From Spirochaeta thermophila DSM 6578 (GTDB taxonomy: Bacteria > Spirochaetota > Spirochaetia > Winmispirales > Winmispiraceae): a stretch of 64,000 nucleotides of DNA. Position numbers and translations under genes: made by a program. The DNA lies in assembly GCF_000184345.1 (NCBI RefSeq), contig NC_017583.1, positions 1,488,001-1,552,000 on the forward strand, read 5' to 3'. The notes under the pieces were generated by a model. That model was not told where the DNA came from, ran no database searches, and saw only the letters and a program-made list of their open reading frames with translations. Positions 45,295 through 54,814 of this stretch are shown here, in pieces (within the stretch, counting starts at the first letter, position 1; each line of letters starts with the position of its first letter).

Positions 45295-48200
45295 ATGAGC
45301 ACCCATCCGTTCGTGCACCTCCACGTACACAGCGACTACAGCCTGCTCGACGGTTCCATCAAGACAGGGGACCTGGTCAAGAGGGTGAAGGAACTCGGCA
45401 TGGACGCCGTGGCCCTCACCGATCACGGCAACCTCTTCGGCATGATAGAGTTCTACAAGAAGGCCAGGGCGGCAGGAGTGACCCCGATCCTCGGATGCGA
45501 ATGCTACGTGGCCCCGGAATCCCGCACCCTCAAGGATCAAGACCACGCGGCCAACTACCACCTCATCCTCCTCGCCGAGAACTACACCGGTTATCTCAAT
45601 CTCCTCAAACTCGTGACCGAGAGCTACCTCACGGGGTTCTACTACAAACCCCGTATCGACGACGGGCTCCTCGCCGCACATCACGAAGGGCTCATCGCCC
45701 TGAGCTCCTGCCTCGGGGGCGAGATTCCCTCCCTCATCCTCGGCCGCCGGATCGACAAAGCCCGCGAGCGCGCCCGGTTCTACCGGGACATCTTCGGCCC
45801 CGACCGCTTCTACCTGGAACTCCAGGATCACGGCCTCTCCGAGCAGAAACGCGTCAACAAGGCCCTGGTGGAACTCTCGAAGGAGCTCGACATCCCCCTG
45901 GTGGCCACCAACGACGTACACTACCTCCTCAAGGAACACGCCGAGGCCCACGAGGTGCTTCTCTGCATCGGCACGAACAAGAAGCTCTCGGACCAGGACA
46001 GGATGCGGTTCGAGACCCAGGAGTTCTATCTCAAGTCGCCCGAGGAGATGGCCCGCCTCTTCGAGGGAATCCCCGAGGCCCTGGAGAACACCGTACGGAT
46101 CGCGGAACGCTGCGCCTTCGAGATACCATTCCCCGGCCCTCTCCTCCCCGAATACCACATCCCCGAGGGATTCGACTCGCCCGAGGCCTACCTGAGACAC
46201 CTCACCTACGAGGGCCTCAAGAAGAGGTATCACCAGATCACGCGAGAGATCCGCGAGCGGGCCGACCTCGAGCTGTCCATCATCATCCAGATGGGCTTCA
46301 CCGGATACTTCCTCATCGTGTGGGACTTCGTACATTTCGCAAAGGAACAGGGCATCCCCGTGGGTCCGGGTCGCGGATCCGGGGCCGGATCCATCGTGGC
46401 CTATGCCCTCGGCATCACCAACATCGACCCGCTCAAGTACGGTCTCCTCTTCGAGCGATTCCTCAATCCCGAACGGATCTCCATGCCGGACTTCGACATA
46501 GACTTCTGCTACGCGCGCCGCGAAGAGGTGATCGACTACGTGACCCGGAAGTATGGAAAGGATCGGGTCGCCCAGATCATCACCTTCGGGACCCTCAAAC
46601 CCAAGGCCGTGATCAAGGACGTGGCCCGGGTACTCGGGATCCCCTTCGCCGAGGCGAACGAACTCACCAAGCTCATGGGCGATGCATCATCGGTCGAGGA
46701 GGCCATCCAGAGGGAACCGAGACTCGCCCGCCTCGCCGAGGAGGACGAGACCTACACGCGCCTCTTCCAGATAGGCTCGGTGCTCCAGGGCCTCAGCCGT
46801 CACGCATCCACCCATGCGGCGGGTATCGTGATCGGCCGGGAAGCCCTCACCAACTACGTGCCCCTCTACCGGGATCCCAAGACCGGCGACATCTCCACCC
46901 AGTACTCCATGGAACACCTCGAGGACTGCGGGCTCGTGAAGATGGACTTCCTCGGACTCAAGACCCTCACCCTCATCACCCACACCGAGGAGCTCGTCCG
47001 CACGCACACTCCCGACTTCGATACGGAACGCATACCAGAAGACGACGCACAGACCTTCCAGCTCCTGGCCGAGGGGAAGAGCACCTGCGTCTTCCAGTTC
47101 GAGAGTGAGGGTATGCAGAACATCCTCCGAAGGGCGAAACCGGAGAGCATCGAAGAACTCATCGCTCTCAACGCCCTCTACCGGCCCGGGCCCATGCAGT
47201 TCATCGACCAGTTCATCGAGGCGAAACAGGGCAGACGGAAGATCACCTACCCCCACCCCGACCTCGAACCCATCCTCAAGGAGACCTACGGGGTCATCGT
47301 CTACCAGGAACAGGTGATGCAGATCGCCCAGAAGATCGCGGGCTACACCCTGGGCGGAGCCGACATCCTCCGCCGGGCCATGGGGAAGAAGAAGCCCGAG
47401 GTCATGGCGAAGGAGAAGGAGAAGTTCATCAAAGGGGCGGTGGCCCAGGGCTACTCCCGCCAGTTCGCCGAGGAACTCTTCGAGCTCCTCATCCCCTTCG
47501 CAGGCTATGGGTTCAACAAGTCCCACGCCGCCGCGTACTCCGTACTCGCCTACAAGACCGCCTACCTCAAGGCCCACTATCCCGCGGAGTTCATGGCCGC
47601 GAACCTCACGAACGAGATCGGCAACCCGGACAAGCTCGCCCAATACATCGGCGAGACCAGGGCGATGGGCATAGAGGTCCTCCCTCCCGACATCAACGCC
47701 TCCGAACGCTACTTCACGGTCCGGGACGGGAAGATCGTCTACGGCCTCGTGGGCATAAAGAACGTGGGGACCGCTGCAGTGGAGGAGATCCTCGGCAAGC
47801 GGAAGGAAGGACCCTTCACCTCGTTCATCGACTTCCTTTTCCGCGTGGATCTGCGCACCGTCAACCGGAAGGTGATCGAGACATGCATCCAGGCAGGGGT
47901 CTTCGACAGCCTCCATCCCAACCGGGCGGAACTCATGCACAACCTGGAGGCCCTTCTCGCCCACGTGAACCGCATAAAGGAGCAGCAGGAGGCCTCGCAG
48001 GGCTTCCTCTTCGAGGAGACCGAAACCCAGATCCGGGAGGAGTTCCAGTTCACCCCTGTGGAAGACTGGGACACCATGGAGAAGCTCCGCTACGAGCGGG
48101 AACTTCTCGGTTTCTACTTCTCATCGCATCCCCTCGACCACCTGCGCGAGATATGGGAGAAGGGGGTGAACCTCGATCTCTCCCATCCGGAGAGGACCGA

Positions 48201-48705
48201 TCCCTCGAGGACCTACCAGCTCATGGGAGTCCTCAAGACCGTACGCGAAATCACGACCCAGAAGGGGAACCGCATGGCCTTCGGTACCATCGAGGACTAC
48301 AGAGGGAGCATCGAGGCGGTCTTCTTCCCCAACGTATACGAAGCACTCTCCTCCCCCCTCCTCCCGGACACCGTGGTCGCATGCAGGGGACGCGTGGAGA
48401 GGAACCGTGATGACTACAAGTTCATCGTGGAAGAGATGCTCGACCCGAAGGACCTGCCCCCCGTGGGCGCACAGGAAGTCCACATCAGGCTCGCAAGTCC
48501 CCAGGTACCGGAAGACCACCTCTTCAAGATCCGGGAACTCATCCTCAAGCACCGCGGCCGCTGTCAGGTGTTCCTCCACGTACCCCTCTCCTCGGGAAAA
48601 GAACAGGTGGTGAAGGCCTCCGTCCACATCACCACATCCCCTTCGAGGGATCTGATCGATCAGCTCCGGAGAGAGGAGTACGTGCGAGAGATATGGGTCC
48701 AGTGA
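45295..48705 (+). CDS. dnaE: DNA polymerase III alpha subunit
   Basis: A 1136-residue replicative polymerase. Domains in order: PHP (FVHLHVHSDYSLLDGSIK at the start), polymerase palm with GRGSGAGSIVAYALGI and catalytic MPDFDIDFCYARREEVIDYV (in parts: MPDFDIDF, CYARREE), fingers (YGVIVYQEQVMQIAQKIAGY, GYGFNKSHAAAYS), helix-hairpin-helix, and a C-terminal OB fold (YQLMGVLKTVREITTQKGN). DnaE1-type without a 3'-5' exonuclease insertion. The start is confirmed by the family's conserved N-terminus, although no Shine-Dalgarno sequence is visible. Confidence 0.97.
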   Translation: MSTHPFVHLHVHSDYSLLDGSIKTGDLVKRVKELGMDAVALTDHGNLFGMIEFYKKARAAGVTPILGCECYVAPESRTLKDQDHAANYHLILLAENYTGYLNLLKLVTESYLTGFYYKPRIDDGLLAAHHEGLIALSSCLGGEIPSLILGRRIDKARERARFYRDIFGPDRFYLELQDHGLSEQKRVNKALVELSKELDIPLVATNDVHYLLKEHAEAHEVLLCIGTNKKLSDQDRMRFETQEFYLKSPEEMARLFEGIPEALENTVRIAERCAFEIPFPGPLLPEYHIPEGFDSPEAYLRHLTYEGLKKRYHQITREIRERADLELSIIIQMGFTGYFLIVWDFVHFAKEQGIPVGPGRGSGAGSIVAYALGITNIDPLKYGLLFERFLNPERISMPDFDIDFCYARREEVIDYVTRKYGKDRVAQIITFGTLKPKAVIKDVARVLGIPFAEANELTKLMGDASSVEEAIQREPRLARLAEEDETYTRLFQIGSVLQGLSRHASTHAAGIVIGREALTNYVPLYRDPKTGDISTQYSMEHLEDCGLVKMDFLGLKTLTLITHTEELVRTHTPDFDTERIPEDDAQTFQLLAEGKSTCVFQFESEGMQNILRRAKPESIEELIALNALYRPGPMQFIDQFIEAKQGRRKITYPHPDLEPILKETYGVIVYQEQVMQIAQKIAGYTLGGADILRRAMGKKKPEVMAKEKEKFIKGAVAQGYSRQFAEELFELLIPFAGYGFNKSHAAAYSVLAYKTAYLKAHYPAEFMAANLTNEIGNPDKLAQYIGETRAMGIEVLPPDINASERYFTVRDGKIVYGLVGIKNVGTAAVEEILGKRKEGPFTSFIDFLFRVDLRTVNRKVIETCIQAGVFDSLHPNRAELMHNLEALLAHVNRIKEQQEASQGFLFEETETQIREEFQFTPVEDWDTMEKLRYERELLGFYFSSHPLDHLREIWEKGVNLDLSHPERTDPSRTYQLMGVLKTVREITTQKGNRMAFGTIEDYRGSIEAVFFPNVYEALSSPLLPDTVVACRGRVERNRDDYKFIVEEMLDPKDLPPVGAQEVHIRLASPQVPEDHLFKIRELILKHRGRCQVFLHVPLSSGKEQVVKASVHITTSPSRDLIDQLRREEYVREIWVQ

Positions 48706-48732
48706 TCCCATGAAGATCGAAAGGAGGACGTC

Positions 48733-49323
48733 ATGATCGCGACGATACTCTATACCCTCTCCGCCCTCGTCACACTGTACAGTCTGATACTCGTCATTCG
48801 GATACTCCTCTCCTGGTTCTACCCCTCGGGAGGGGAGGCGCTGTTCCTGCTCTACCGGATCACCGACCCCTACCTCGCCCTCTTCAGGAGGATCGGCTTC
48901 CTCCGGACCGAACGTTTCGACTTTTCCCCCATCATCGCCCTCCTCGCCCTCTCGGTGCTGGGGAACATCTTCCTGAGTCTCGCCCGTACGGGACGGATCT
49001 ACGTAGGACAGATCCTTTCGATCATCGTAGGGGGACTCTGGTTCGCGGTCTCTTTCATCCTCATGTTCTTCGTGATACTCATTGCCGTCCGACTCCTCGG
49101 TATCGCCTTCCGCGCCAATTCCGTGGGGCCCTTCTGGTTCACGCTCGACAACATCCTCTCCCCCCTCACCTACTCGGTCTCCCACTTCTTCTGGCGTACC
49201 TCCCGACCCCTCTCATACCGCACGGGACTCCTCATCACCGGGGTGCTCTTCCTCCTCCTCAACCTCGCAGGGAACGCCCTCGTCTCCCTCGTGACCCGAG
49301 CCCTCATCCTCCTTCCCTTTTAG
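48733..49323 (+). CDS. YggT-family membrane protein
   Basis: A 196-residue integral membrane protein with about five to six hydrophobic segments, made of two YggT-like halves: LVIRILLSWFYP...ITDPYLALFRRI near residues 20-55, and VRLLGIAFRANSV...LDNILSPLTYSVSHFF near 120-157. AAAGGAGG precedes the ATG. YggT proteins are linked to membrane organisation and, in some bacteria, to cell division or turgor; the molecular role is unclear. It lies 27 bases after dnaE and 7 before recG, probably co-transcribed. Confidence 0.85.
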   Translation: MIATILYTLSALVTLYSLILVIRILLSWFYPSGGEALFLLYRITDPYLALFRRIGFLRTERFDFSPIIALLALSVLGNIFLSLARTGRIYVGQILSIIVGGLWFAVSFILMFFVILIAVRLLGIAFRANSVGPFWFTLDNILSPLTYSVSHFFWRTSRPLSYRTGLLITGVLFLLLNLAGNALVSLVTRALILLPF

Positions 49324-49330
49324 AGCCGCC

Positions 49331-51382
49331 ATGCTCCTGGAGGACATCAGCGCCCCCATCACCACCCTCGCCGGCATAGGAGGCAAGACCGCACGGCACT
49401 TCCACAAGCTCGGCATACGCTCCGTGGGCGACCTCCTCCAGCACTACCCGCGCGACTACGAGGACCGCAGCACCTTCACCTCCCTCGCCGAGGCCCACGC
49501 CACCGGCAAGGCCACCACCGTTGCCACCATCACCCTCATGGACTACATAGGGAAACCCTCCAATCCCGTACTCCGCATCTTCATCAACGACGGGACCGAG
49601 CTCGCCGCCCTCGTCTGTTTCGGCCGCAACTTCCTCTCCCGGAAGTTCTCCCCGGGGATGAAGGTCTTCGTGAGCGGCCAGTTCGAGATGCGCTACGGGA
49701 AGCTCCAGTCCACACGATTCATCATCGAACCCTACACCGAGAGCCCGAAGGAGTTCGGGAAGATCCTCCCCATCTACCCCACCACCGAGGACCTCCCCCA
49801 AACCATCCTCCGCTCCGCCGTGGAGGCCGCCCTCCGCCAGTACCTCCCCCTCCTCGACGACCCCCTCCCCCCCTCGCTCCTCGCAGCCCGCTCCCTCCCC
49901 CCCCTCCCCGAGGCCCTCGCCGCCATCCACTTCCCCCCCGACCGGGACGCCCTCACCCGCGCCCGCACCCGCCTCATCTACCAGGAACTCTTCTTCCTCC
50001 AGGTCATCGTGGTACGCGCGGCCATGAAACGAAAGACCCAGCTTCAGGCCCCCGTCCACTTCCCCCGCACCCTCCAGGAACGCCTCCGACGCTCCCTCCC
50101 CTTCCCCCTCACCCCCGACCAGGAGAAGGTCCTCGAGGAGATCTACGCCGACACCACGAGCCCCCGCCCCATGGCCCGTCTCCTTCAGGGCGACGTCGGC
50201 AGCGGCAAGACCCTCGTCGCCCTCCTCGCCGCCCTCCCCTACATCGAAGCCGGGCACCAGGTCGCCTTCATGGTCCCCACCGAGCTCCTCGCCCTTCAAC
50301 ACGCCGAGACCGCCCACACCCTCCTTTCCCCCTTCGGCGTCCGCACCGCCCTGCTCGCCGGCACCCTCCAACCCGCCGCCCGCCGCACCCTCCTCTCCGC
50401 CATCCTCCGCGGCGAAGTCGACCTGGTCATCGGCACCCACACCCTCTTCAGCGACGACGTCGCCTACCGTAACCTCCGCCTGGCCATCATAGACGAACAG
50501 CACAAGTTCGGCGTCTCACAACGCGCCCGCCTCCTGGAGAAGGCCTCCCACCCCGACCTCCTCCTCATGACCGCCACCCCCATCCCCCGCACCATGGCCC
50601 TCACCCTCTACGGCGACATGGACATGAGCACCATCAAGACCATGCCCCCCGGCCGAAAACCCGTCCGCACCCACCTCGCCGTGCTCGGCAAAGAGGAAAA
50701 GGTCTACACCTGGGTCGAGAAGGAGCTCGAGAAGGGACATCAGGCCTACTTCGTCTACCCCCTCATCGGTGAATCCGAGAAGCTCGAGCTGCGCAACGCC
50801 GAATCCATGGTCGAGTTCCTGCGCCGCCGATACCCCCGGTGGAAGGTCGCCCTCATCCACTCCCGCATCCCCGACGAAGAGAAGGAACGCATCATGCGGG
50901 AGTTCATGCAGGGAAAGATCCGGATCCTCGTGGCCACCAGCGTCATCGAAGTGGGGGTGAACGTCCCCACCGCCACCTGCATCGTCATCGAACACGCCGA
51001 ACGCTTCGGCCTCGCCACCCTCCACCAGCTTCGTGGGAGAGTAGGTCGAAGCGACCGCCAATCCTACGCCTTCCTCGTGTACAGCCCCGACCTCACCGAA
51101 GAGGCAAAGGCCCGACTCCGCACCATGAAAGAAACCACCGACGGCTTCCTCATCGCCGAGAAAGACCTGGAGATACGCGGCCCCGGCGACCTCCTCGACG
51201 GCACGATCCAGGCCGGCCACCTCAGGCTCCGGATCGCCCACCTCACCCGGGACGCCCCCCTCATGCACGAGGTGCGGAAGGACGTGGAAGCCCTCCTCGC
51301 GAGGGACCCCGGCCTCCTCAGGCCCGAACACACCCTCATCCGCACCCTCATTGAACGAACCGACAAGGAACCCGCCCTCTAG
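49331..51382 (+). CDS. recG: ATP-dependent DNA helicase RecG
   Basis: A 683-residue branch-migration helicase that regresses stalled replication forks and processes recombination intermediates. The N-terminal wedge/OB domain covers residues ~1-250 (VGDLLQHYPRDYEDRS). Helicase motifs follow: I GDVGSGKTLVALLAAL near residue 290, II DEQHKFGVSQR, III TATPIPRTMALTLYGD, V ATSVIEVGVNVPTA, VI QLRGRVGRSDRQSYA, and the C-terminal RecG segment RGPGDLLDGTIQAGHLR. The coding strand is unusually C-rich. The ribosome-binding site is weak. Family length is normal. Confidence 0.96.
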   Translation: MLLEDISAPITTLAGIGGKTARHFHKLGIRSVGDLLQHYPRDYEDRSTFTSLAEAHATGKATTVATITLMDYIGKPSNPVLRIFINDGTELAALVCFGRNFLSRKFSPGMKVFVSGQFEMRYGKLQSTRFIIEPYTESPKEFGKILPIYPTTEDLPQTILRSAVEAALRQYLPLLDDPLPPSLLAARSLPPLPEALAAIHFPPDRDALTRARTRLIYQELFFLQVIVVRAAMKRKTQLQAPVHFPRTLQERLRRSLPFPLTPDQEKVLEEIYADTTSPRPMARLLQGDVGSGKTLVALLAALPYIEAGHQVAFMVPTELLALQHAETAHTLLSPFGVRTALLAGTLQPAARRTLLSAILRGEVDLVIGTHTLFSDDVAYRNLRLAIIDEQHKFGVSQRARLLEKASHPDLLLMTATPIPRTMALTLYGDMDMSTIKTMPPGRKPVRTHLAVLGKEEKVYTWVEKELEKGHQAYFVYPLIGESEKLELRNAESMVEFLRRRYPRWKVALIHSRIPDEEKERIMREFMQGKIRILVATSVIEVGVNVPTATCIVIEHAERFGLATLHQLRGRVGRSDRQSYAFLVYSPDLTEEAKARLRTMKETTDGFLIAEKDLEIRGPGDLLDGTIQAGHLRLRIAHLTRDAPLMHEVRKDVEALLARDPGLLRPEHTLIRTLIERTDKEPAL

Positions 51383-51390
51383 GAGGCCCC

Positions 51391-51933
51391 ATGAAACCCA
51401 TGCGCATCACCGGAGGCATCCACAAAGGCCGCACCGTCCTCTGCCCGCCGGGCATCATCCGGCCCGCCATGGCGCGCATGCGCGAGGCCCTCTTCTCCTC
51501 CCTGGGGAACATGGAGGGCCGATCCTTCCTCGACCTCTTCGCGGGATCGGGCATCATGGCCATCGAGGCGGCCTCCCGGGGCGCCTCCCCTGTCGTGTGC
51601 GTGGAGAAGGATCGGAGGAAACGACCCGTCCTCGAACGCAACCTGCGCGAACTCGGGATAGACGGCCGCATCCTCATCGAACCCGCCGAGCACTACATCC
51701 GGCACGCCGTCTCCCCCTTCGACGTGATCTACCTCGATCCCCCCTTCGCCTACCCCCACAAGGGCCGCCTCCTCGAACTCGTCTCCTCCTCGGCCCTCCT
51801 GCACGAGACCACCGTGATCCTCATCCACCACCCCTCAAAGGACCCCCTCCCCGGGACACCGGGGAGGCTCGAACGCTTCAAGGAGAAACACTTCGGTCAG
51901 TCATATGTATCTTTCTATCGAATTGTGCTATAG
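51391..51933 (+). CDS. rsmD: 16S rRNA (guanine966-N2)-methyltransferase
   Basis: A 180-residue SAM-dependent RNA methyltransferase. Features: MRITGGIHKGRTVLCPPG at the start, RPAMARMREALFSSL, the SAM-binding LDLFAGSGIMAIEAASRGA and the catalytic YLDPPFAYPHKG (DPPF). AGGAGG precedes the ATG; an in-frame ATG three codons on (MRITGG) is an alternative start. It acts on small-subunit rRNA during ribosome assembly. The stop overlaps the -10 box (TATAGT, 51929-51934) of a likely his promoter. Confidence 0.93.
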   Translation: MKPMRITGGIHKGRTVLCPPGIIRPAMARMREALFSSLGNMEGRSFLDLFAGSGIMAIEAASRGASPVVCVEKDRRKRPVLERNLRELGIDGRILIEPAEHYIRHAVSPFDVIYLDPPFAYPHKGRLLELVSSSALLHETTVILIHHPSKDPLPGTPGRLERFKEKHFGQSYVSFYRIVL

Positions 51934-51960
51934 TGGCCCCACAGACCACTGGAGACCGCG

Positions 51961-53055
51961 ATGCAGAGAAAGAACAACCACGCACGACCTGACCTCCCAC
52001 TCGCCCAGACCACGGAAACCGCCCGGGCGCGCCTCCAGATTCCACGGGGCACCGAGCAGCTCCTCCAGGAGGAAGCCCTCCTCCATCGGTTCGTGGTCCG
52101 GACACTGGAAGACCTCTACCTCTCGCAAGGCTATCTCCCGGTACAGACCCCGGTCTTCGACTTCTTCGACATCTACCGTCCCCTCCTCGACCCCGCCGTC
52201 CAGGCCAAGACCTACCGCCTCGTCGACCGGGAAGGCGACATCCTCATGCTCAGATCTGACATCACCCTCTTCCTCGCGAAACAGCTCGGCACCACCGTGG
52301 CCCCCGAAGACCTCCCCCTTCGTGTCTTTTACGCCGACACCATCCTCCGTCACGAAGGCCAGGAGGACATATCCCACGACGAGTACTTCCAGGCGGGGGT
52401 CGAGCTCCTCGGCCTCCCGGGCCCCGAAGGCGACCTCGAGATCCTCACCCTCCTCGCACACACCCTCTCCCTCTTCGATCTCCCTCCTCACGCCCTCCAC
52501 ATAGGATCGAAACGCCTCTTCTCCCTCGCCTTCTCCTCCCTCCCGGACGGACTCTCCTCCCGCATCGCCCATGCCATCGCCACCCGCGATCGCAGCCTCT
52601 TCAGGCGGATCCTCACCCAAGCAGGCTGGGACGAGAGAGACATAGAGAACCACCGTCGACTCTTCTGGTTCATAGGAGAACCCGGCGAGATCCCCGCACT
52701 CACCTCCCTCGTCCGTGACCTCCCCACCGCCCTCGGAGAGGAAGTGGCAGCCCTCGCATCGCTCGTCGAAGCCCTCACCTCGCAGGGCGTACCCGGATCC
52801 CTCCTGCGCATCGACCTCTCGGAGACAGGGGGGCAGGACTACTACACCGGCATCGCCTTTCGTGTGTACGTTGAAGGCGCCGATGCGGCCGTGGTCTCCG
52901 GAGGGCGTTACGACTCCCTCCTCTCCTACTTCGGCCTCGAGTGCCCCTCCGTGGGATACTCCCTCATGCTCCGCAAGCTCGAACCCCTTATAAGGGACCC
53001 GCATCGATTCATCCCCCCCTCCATCCTCGCCCGCATACGAAAGGAGCGCACATGA
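51961..53055 (+). CDS. hisZ: ATP phosphoribosyltransferase regulatory subunit
   Basis: A 364-residue HisS-like protein. It has class II synthetase-type segments (RFVVRTLEDLYLSQGYLPVQTP as two parts RFVVRTLEDLYL and SQGYLPVQTP, LRSDITLFLAKQL, QAGVELLG, YYTGIAFRVYV, VVSGGRYDSLLSYFG) but is shorter than HisRS and lacks the anticodon-binding domain. This is diagnostic of HisZ, which regulates and activates the short form of HisG. The short hisG gene follows with a 4-base overlap. GGAG lies upstream of the ATG. The promoter candidate (TATAGT) overlaps the end of rsmD, and its -35 box is weak. Confidence 0.9.
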   Translation: MQRKNNHARPDLPLAQTTETARARLQIPRGTEQLLQEEALLHRFVVRTLEDLYLSQGYLPVQTPVFDFFDIYRPLLDPAVQAKTYRLVDREGDILMLRSDITLFLAKQLGTTVAPEDLPLRVFYADTILRHEGQEDISHDEYFQAGVELLGLPGPEGDLEILTLLAHTLSLFDLPPHALHIGSKRLFSLAFSSLPDGLSSRIAHAIATRDRSLFRRILTQAGWDERDIENHRRLFWFIGEPGEIPALTSLVRDLPTALGEEVAALASLVEALTSQGVPGSLLRIDLSETGGQDYYTGIAFRVYVEGADAAVVSGGRYDSLLSYFGLECPSVGYSLMLRKLEPLIRDPHRFIPPSILARIRKERT

Positions 53056-53690
53056 GCGACCGCCTCACCATGGCCCTCCCCAAGGGAAGGCTTCTCAAGA
53101 AGGTGCAGGACCACTTCGGACGCTACGGCATCATCTTTCCCGACGAGGACGACCGTAAGCTCGTCATAGAGGACACCTCCGGCAGATTCACCTTCTTTCT
53201 GGTGAAGAACAGCGACCTACCCGTCTACGTGAGCCACGGGATCGCCGGCCTCGGCATCTGCGGCGAAGACGTACTCACGGAGAGCCAGACCGACCTGCTC
53301 AAGCTCGCTCCCCTCCCCTTCGGCTCCACCAGGATGTGCCTCGCGGCCCGAAAGGACACCCCGCCACCCGCAGGATCCGGACCCCTCACCATCGCCACCA
53401 AGTTCCCCCACTTCACCCGGACCTACTACCACAAGCTCGGCGTGGCCGTGCAGGTCATCAAACTGGCCGGGTCGGTGGAACTCGCCCCGGTCCTCGGCCT
53501 CGCCCCCTACATCGTCGACCTCGTGGAGACAGGCTCCACCCTCAAAGCCAACAACCTCTACGTGGTCCAGGAACTCGCCCGCATCCGAGTCTACCTCGTG
53601 GCGAACCCCGCCTACTACAAGCTCCACTACAAGGAGATTGAGGAATTCCTCGAAATGCTCGATATTGAAACTACAGAACCCTCCCCCTGA
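53052..53690 (+). CDS. hisG: ATP phosphoribosyltransferase, short form
   Basis: A 212-residue catalytic subunit for the first step of histidine synthesis (ATP + PRPP to phosphoribosyl-ATP). Features: MALPKGRLLKKVQDHF at the start, GLGICGEDVLTE, and the PRPP-binding VDLVETGSTLKANNL. It lacks the C-terminal regulatory domain of long HisG, consistent with the adjacent hisZ. ATG 53052 overlaps the hisZ stop (ATGA); the frame stays open upstream inside hisZ, but that part has no HisG similarity. Confidence 0.95.
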   Translation: MSDRLTMALPKGRLLKKVQDHFGRYGIIFPDEDDRKLVIEDTSGRFTFFLVKNSDLPVYVSHGIAGLGICGEDVLTESQTDLLKLAPLPFGSTRMCLAARKDTPPPAGSGPLTIATKFPHFTRTYYHKLGVAVQVIKLAGSVELAPVLGLAPYIVDLVETGSTLKANNLYVVQELARIRVYLVANPAYYKLHYKEIEEFLEMLDIETTEPSP

Positions 53691-53701
53691 AAGGAGACGC
53701 C

Positions 53702-54289
53702 GTGGAGAACCCCATCCACATCGAACGGATCACCAAGGAGACCCGGATCACCCTCAGCCTCCACCCCGGGAATCCCGACCGGATCTCCCTCAACACCCCC
53801 CTCCCCTTCTTCACCCACCTCCTCCACGCCGCCTCGTTCCACGGCGGCTTCGGACTCGAACTCGAGGCGCAAGGCGACATCGAAGTCGATCCGCACCACC
53901 TCGTGGAGGACACGGGCATCGTGCTGGGCACCGCCTTCAGGGAACACCTCCAGCGCGTGGAAGCCGTCCGGCGCTACGGCTACGCCATCATCCCCATGGA
54001 CGACGCCCTTTGCCAGGCGGTGGTGGACGTATGCGAGCGTCCCTATCTCGTGTACAGGGTGACATTCCCCCAAGCCCAGGCCGGCAACTTCCCCCTCTTC
54101 CTCCTCAAGGAATTCTTCCTCGGGTTCGTGAACAACGCCCGCATCAACCTCCACCTCGAGGCCTTCTACGGAGAGAACGGACACCACATCGCCGAGGCCC
54201 TCTTCAAGGCCTGGGGCAAGGCCCTCGAAGAGGCGTACACCCCGCGCGGCACCTCACGGTCCCGCATGTCCACCAAGGGGACCATCTAG
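53702..54289 (+). CDS. hisB: Imidazoleglycerol-phosphate dehydratase
   Basis: A 195-residue monofunctional dehydratase of histidine synthesis. The paired metal-binding motifs are DPHHLVEDTG near residue 63 and NGHHIAEALFKAWGKAL near residue 160; FFTHLLHAASFHGGFGL and the C-terminal RGTSRSRMSTKG are also typical. The start is GTG at 53702 with AAGGAG six bases upstream. Eleven bases after hisG, so part of the hisZGB operon. The remaining his genes are not in the window. Confidence 0.95.
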   Translation: MENPIHIERITKETRITLSLHPGNPDRISLNTPLPFFTHLLHAASFHGGFGLELEAQGDIEVDPHHLVEDTGIVLGTAFREHLQRVEAVRRYGYAIIPMDDALCQAVVDVCERPYLVYRVTFPQAQAGNFPLFLLKEFFLGFVNNARINLHLEAFYGENGHHIAEALFKAWGKALEEAYTPRGTSRSRMSTKGTI

Positions 54290-54298
54290 GGGAAAAGC

Positions 54299-54327
54299 TT
54301 GCATTTTCCTGCTCCCTTTACTATGTT
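54299..54327 (+). promoter_or_regulatory. Promoter upstream of the small protein/TPR genes
   Basis: TTGCAT and TATGTT separated by 17 bases, at the start of an AT-rich 135-base gap after hisB. The predicted leader to the ATG at 54425 is about 90 bases. A weak GGAAAA/TTTTCC stem overlaps the -35 box and could mark the end of the his transcript. Confidence 0.55.
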
Positions 54328-54424
54328 TTACTTAACAATCAACACGCCGTGCCGATCTTGAATTAAGTGAGACTTTGGAGATTTTAGAGGTTTTGTAGAA
54401 ATTGGTTGAAAAACATCCGCGCAT

Positions 54425-54814
54425 ATGGTAAAGTCGGTGGAAAAGGACAGAGACCCAAGAAAAAAAGACGATGAGCTTCTTGCGCACATACCTCCTGGAG
54501 GATTCTTCAGGCTTACCGAGCGGCCTTCAGCTCCCTCTCTCAGCCAGTCCGACAGGGTACAGCTCATCAGAAAGGGCAACGAACTCCTCAACCGGGGAGA
54601 GGTCGATATGGCGAGGAAGATCTTCCTCACCTGCGACTACAAGGACGGTCTCGTGAGGGTGGGCGACTGGTACATGAAGCACGACAAACCGATCGACGCC
54701 ATAAAACTCTACTATCTCAGCGGTAACAAGAGGAAGATCGAATCGATCACGCAGAAGATCGCGGGAATCATACGACACTGGCTACACGAAGAGGGGAACG
54801 TGCGTCATGAATGA
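54425..54814 (+). CDS. Small protein of unknown function
   Basis: A 129-residue, charged, soluble protein that I do not recognise. Residues ~1-40 are basic and Pro-containing (KDRDPRKKDDELLAHIPPGG). Residues ~45-120 are predicted to be helical and look like one or two TPR-like helical pairs (RKGNELLNRGEVDMARKIF and GDWYMKHDKPIDAIKLYYL), ending in RHWLHEEGNVRHE. No Shine-Dalgarno sequence is clear before the ATG. It overlaps the TPR gene by 8 bases, so the two proteins probably work together. Confidence 0.75.
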   Translation: MVKSVEKDRDPRKKDDELLAHIPPGGFFRLTERPSAPSLSQSDRVQLIRKGNELLNRGEVDMARKIFLTCDYKDGLVRVGDWYMKHDKPIDAIKLYYLSGNKRKIESITQKIAGIIRHWLHEEGNVRHE

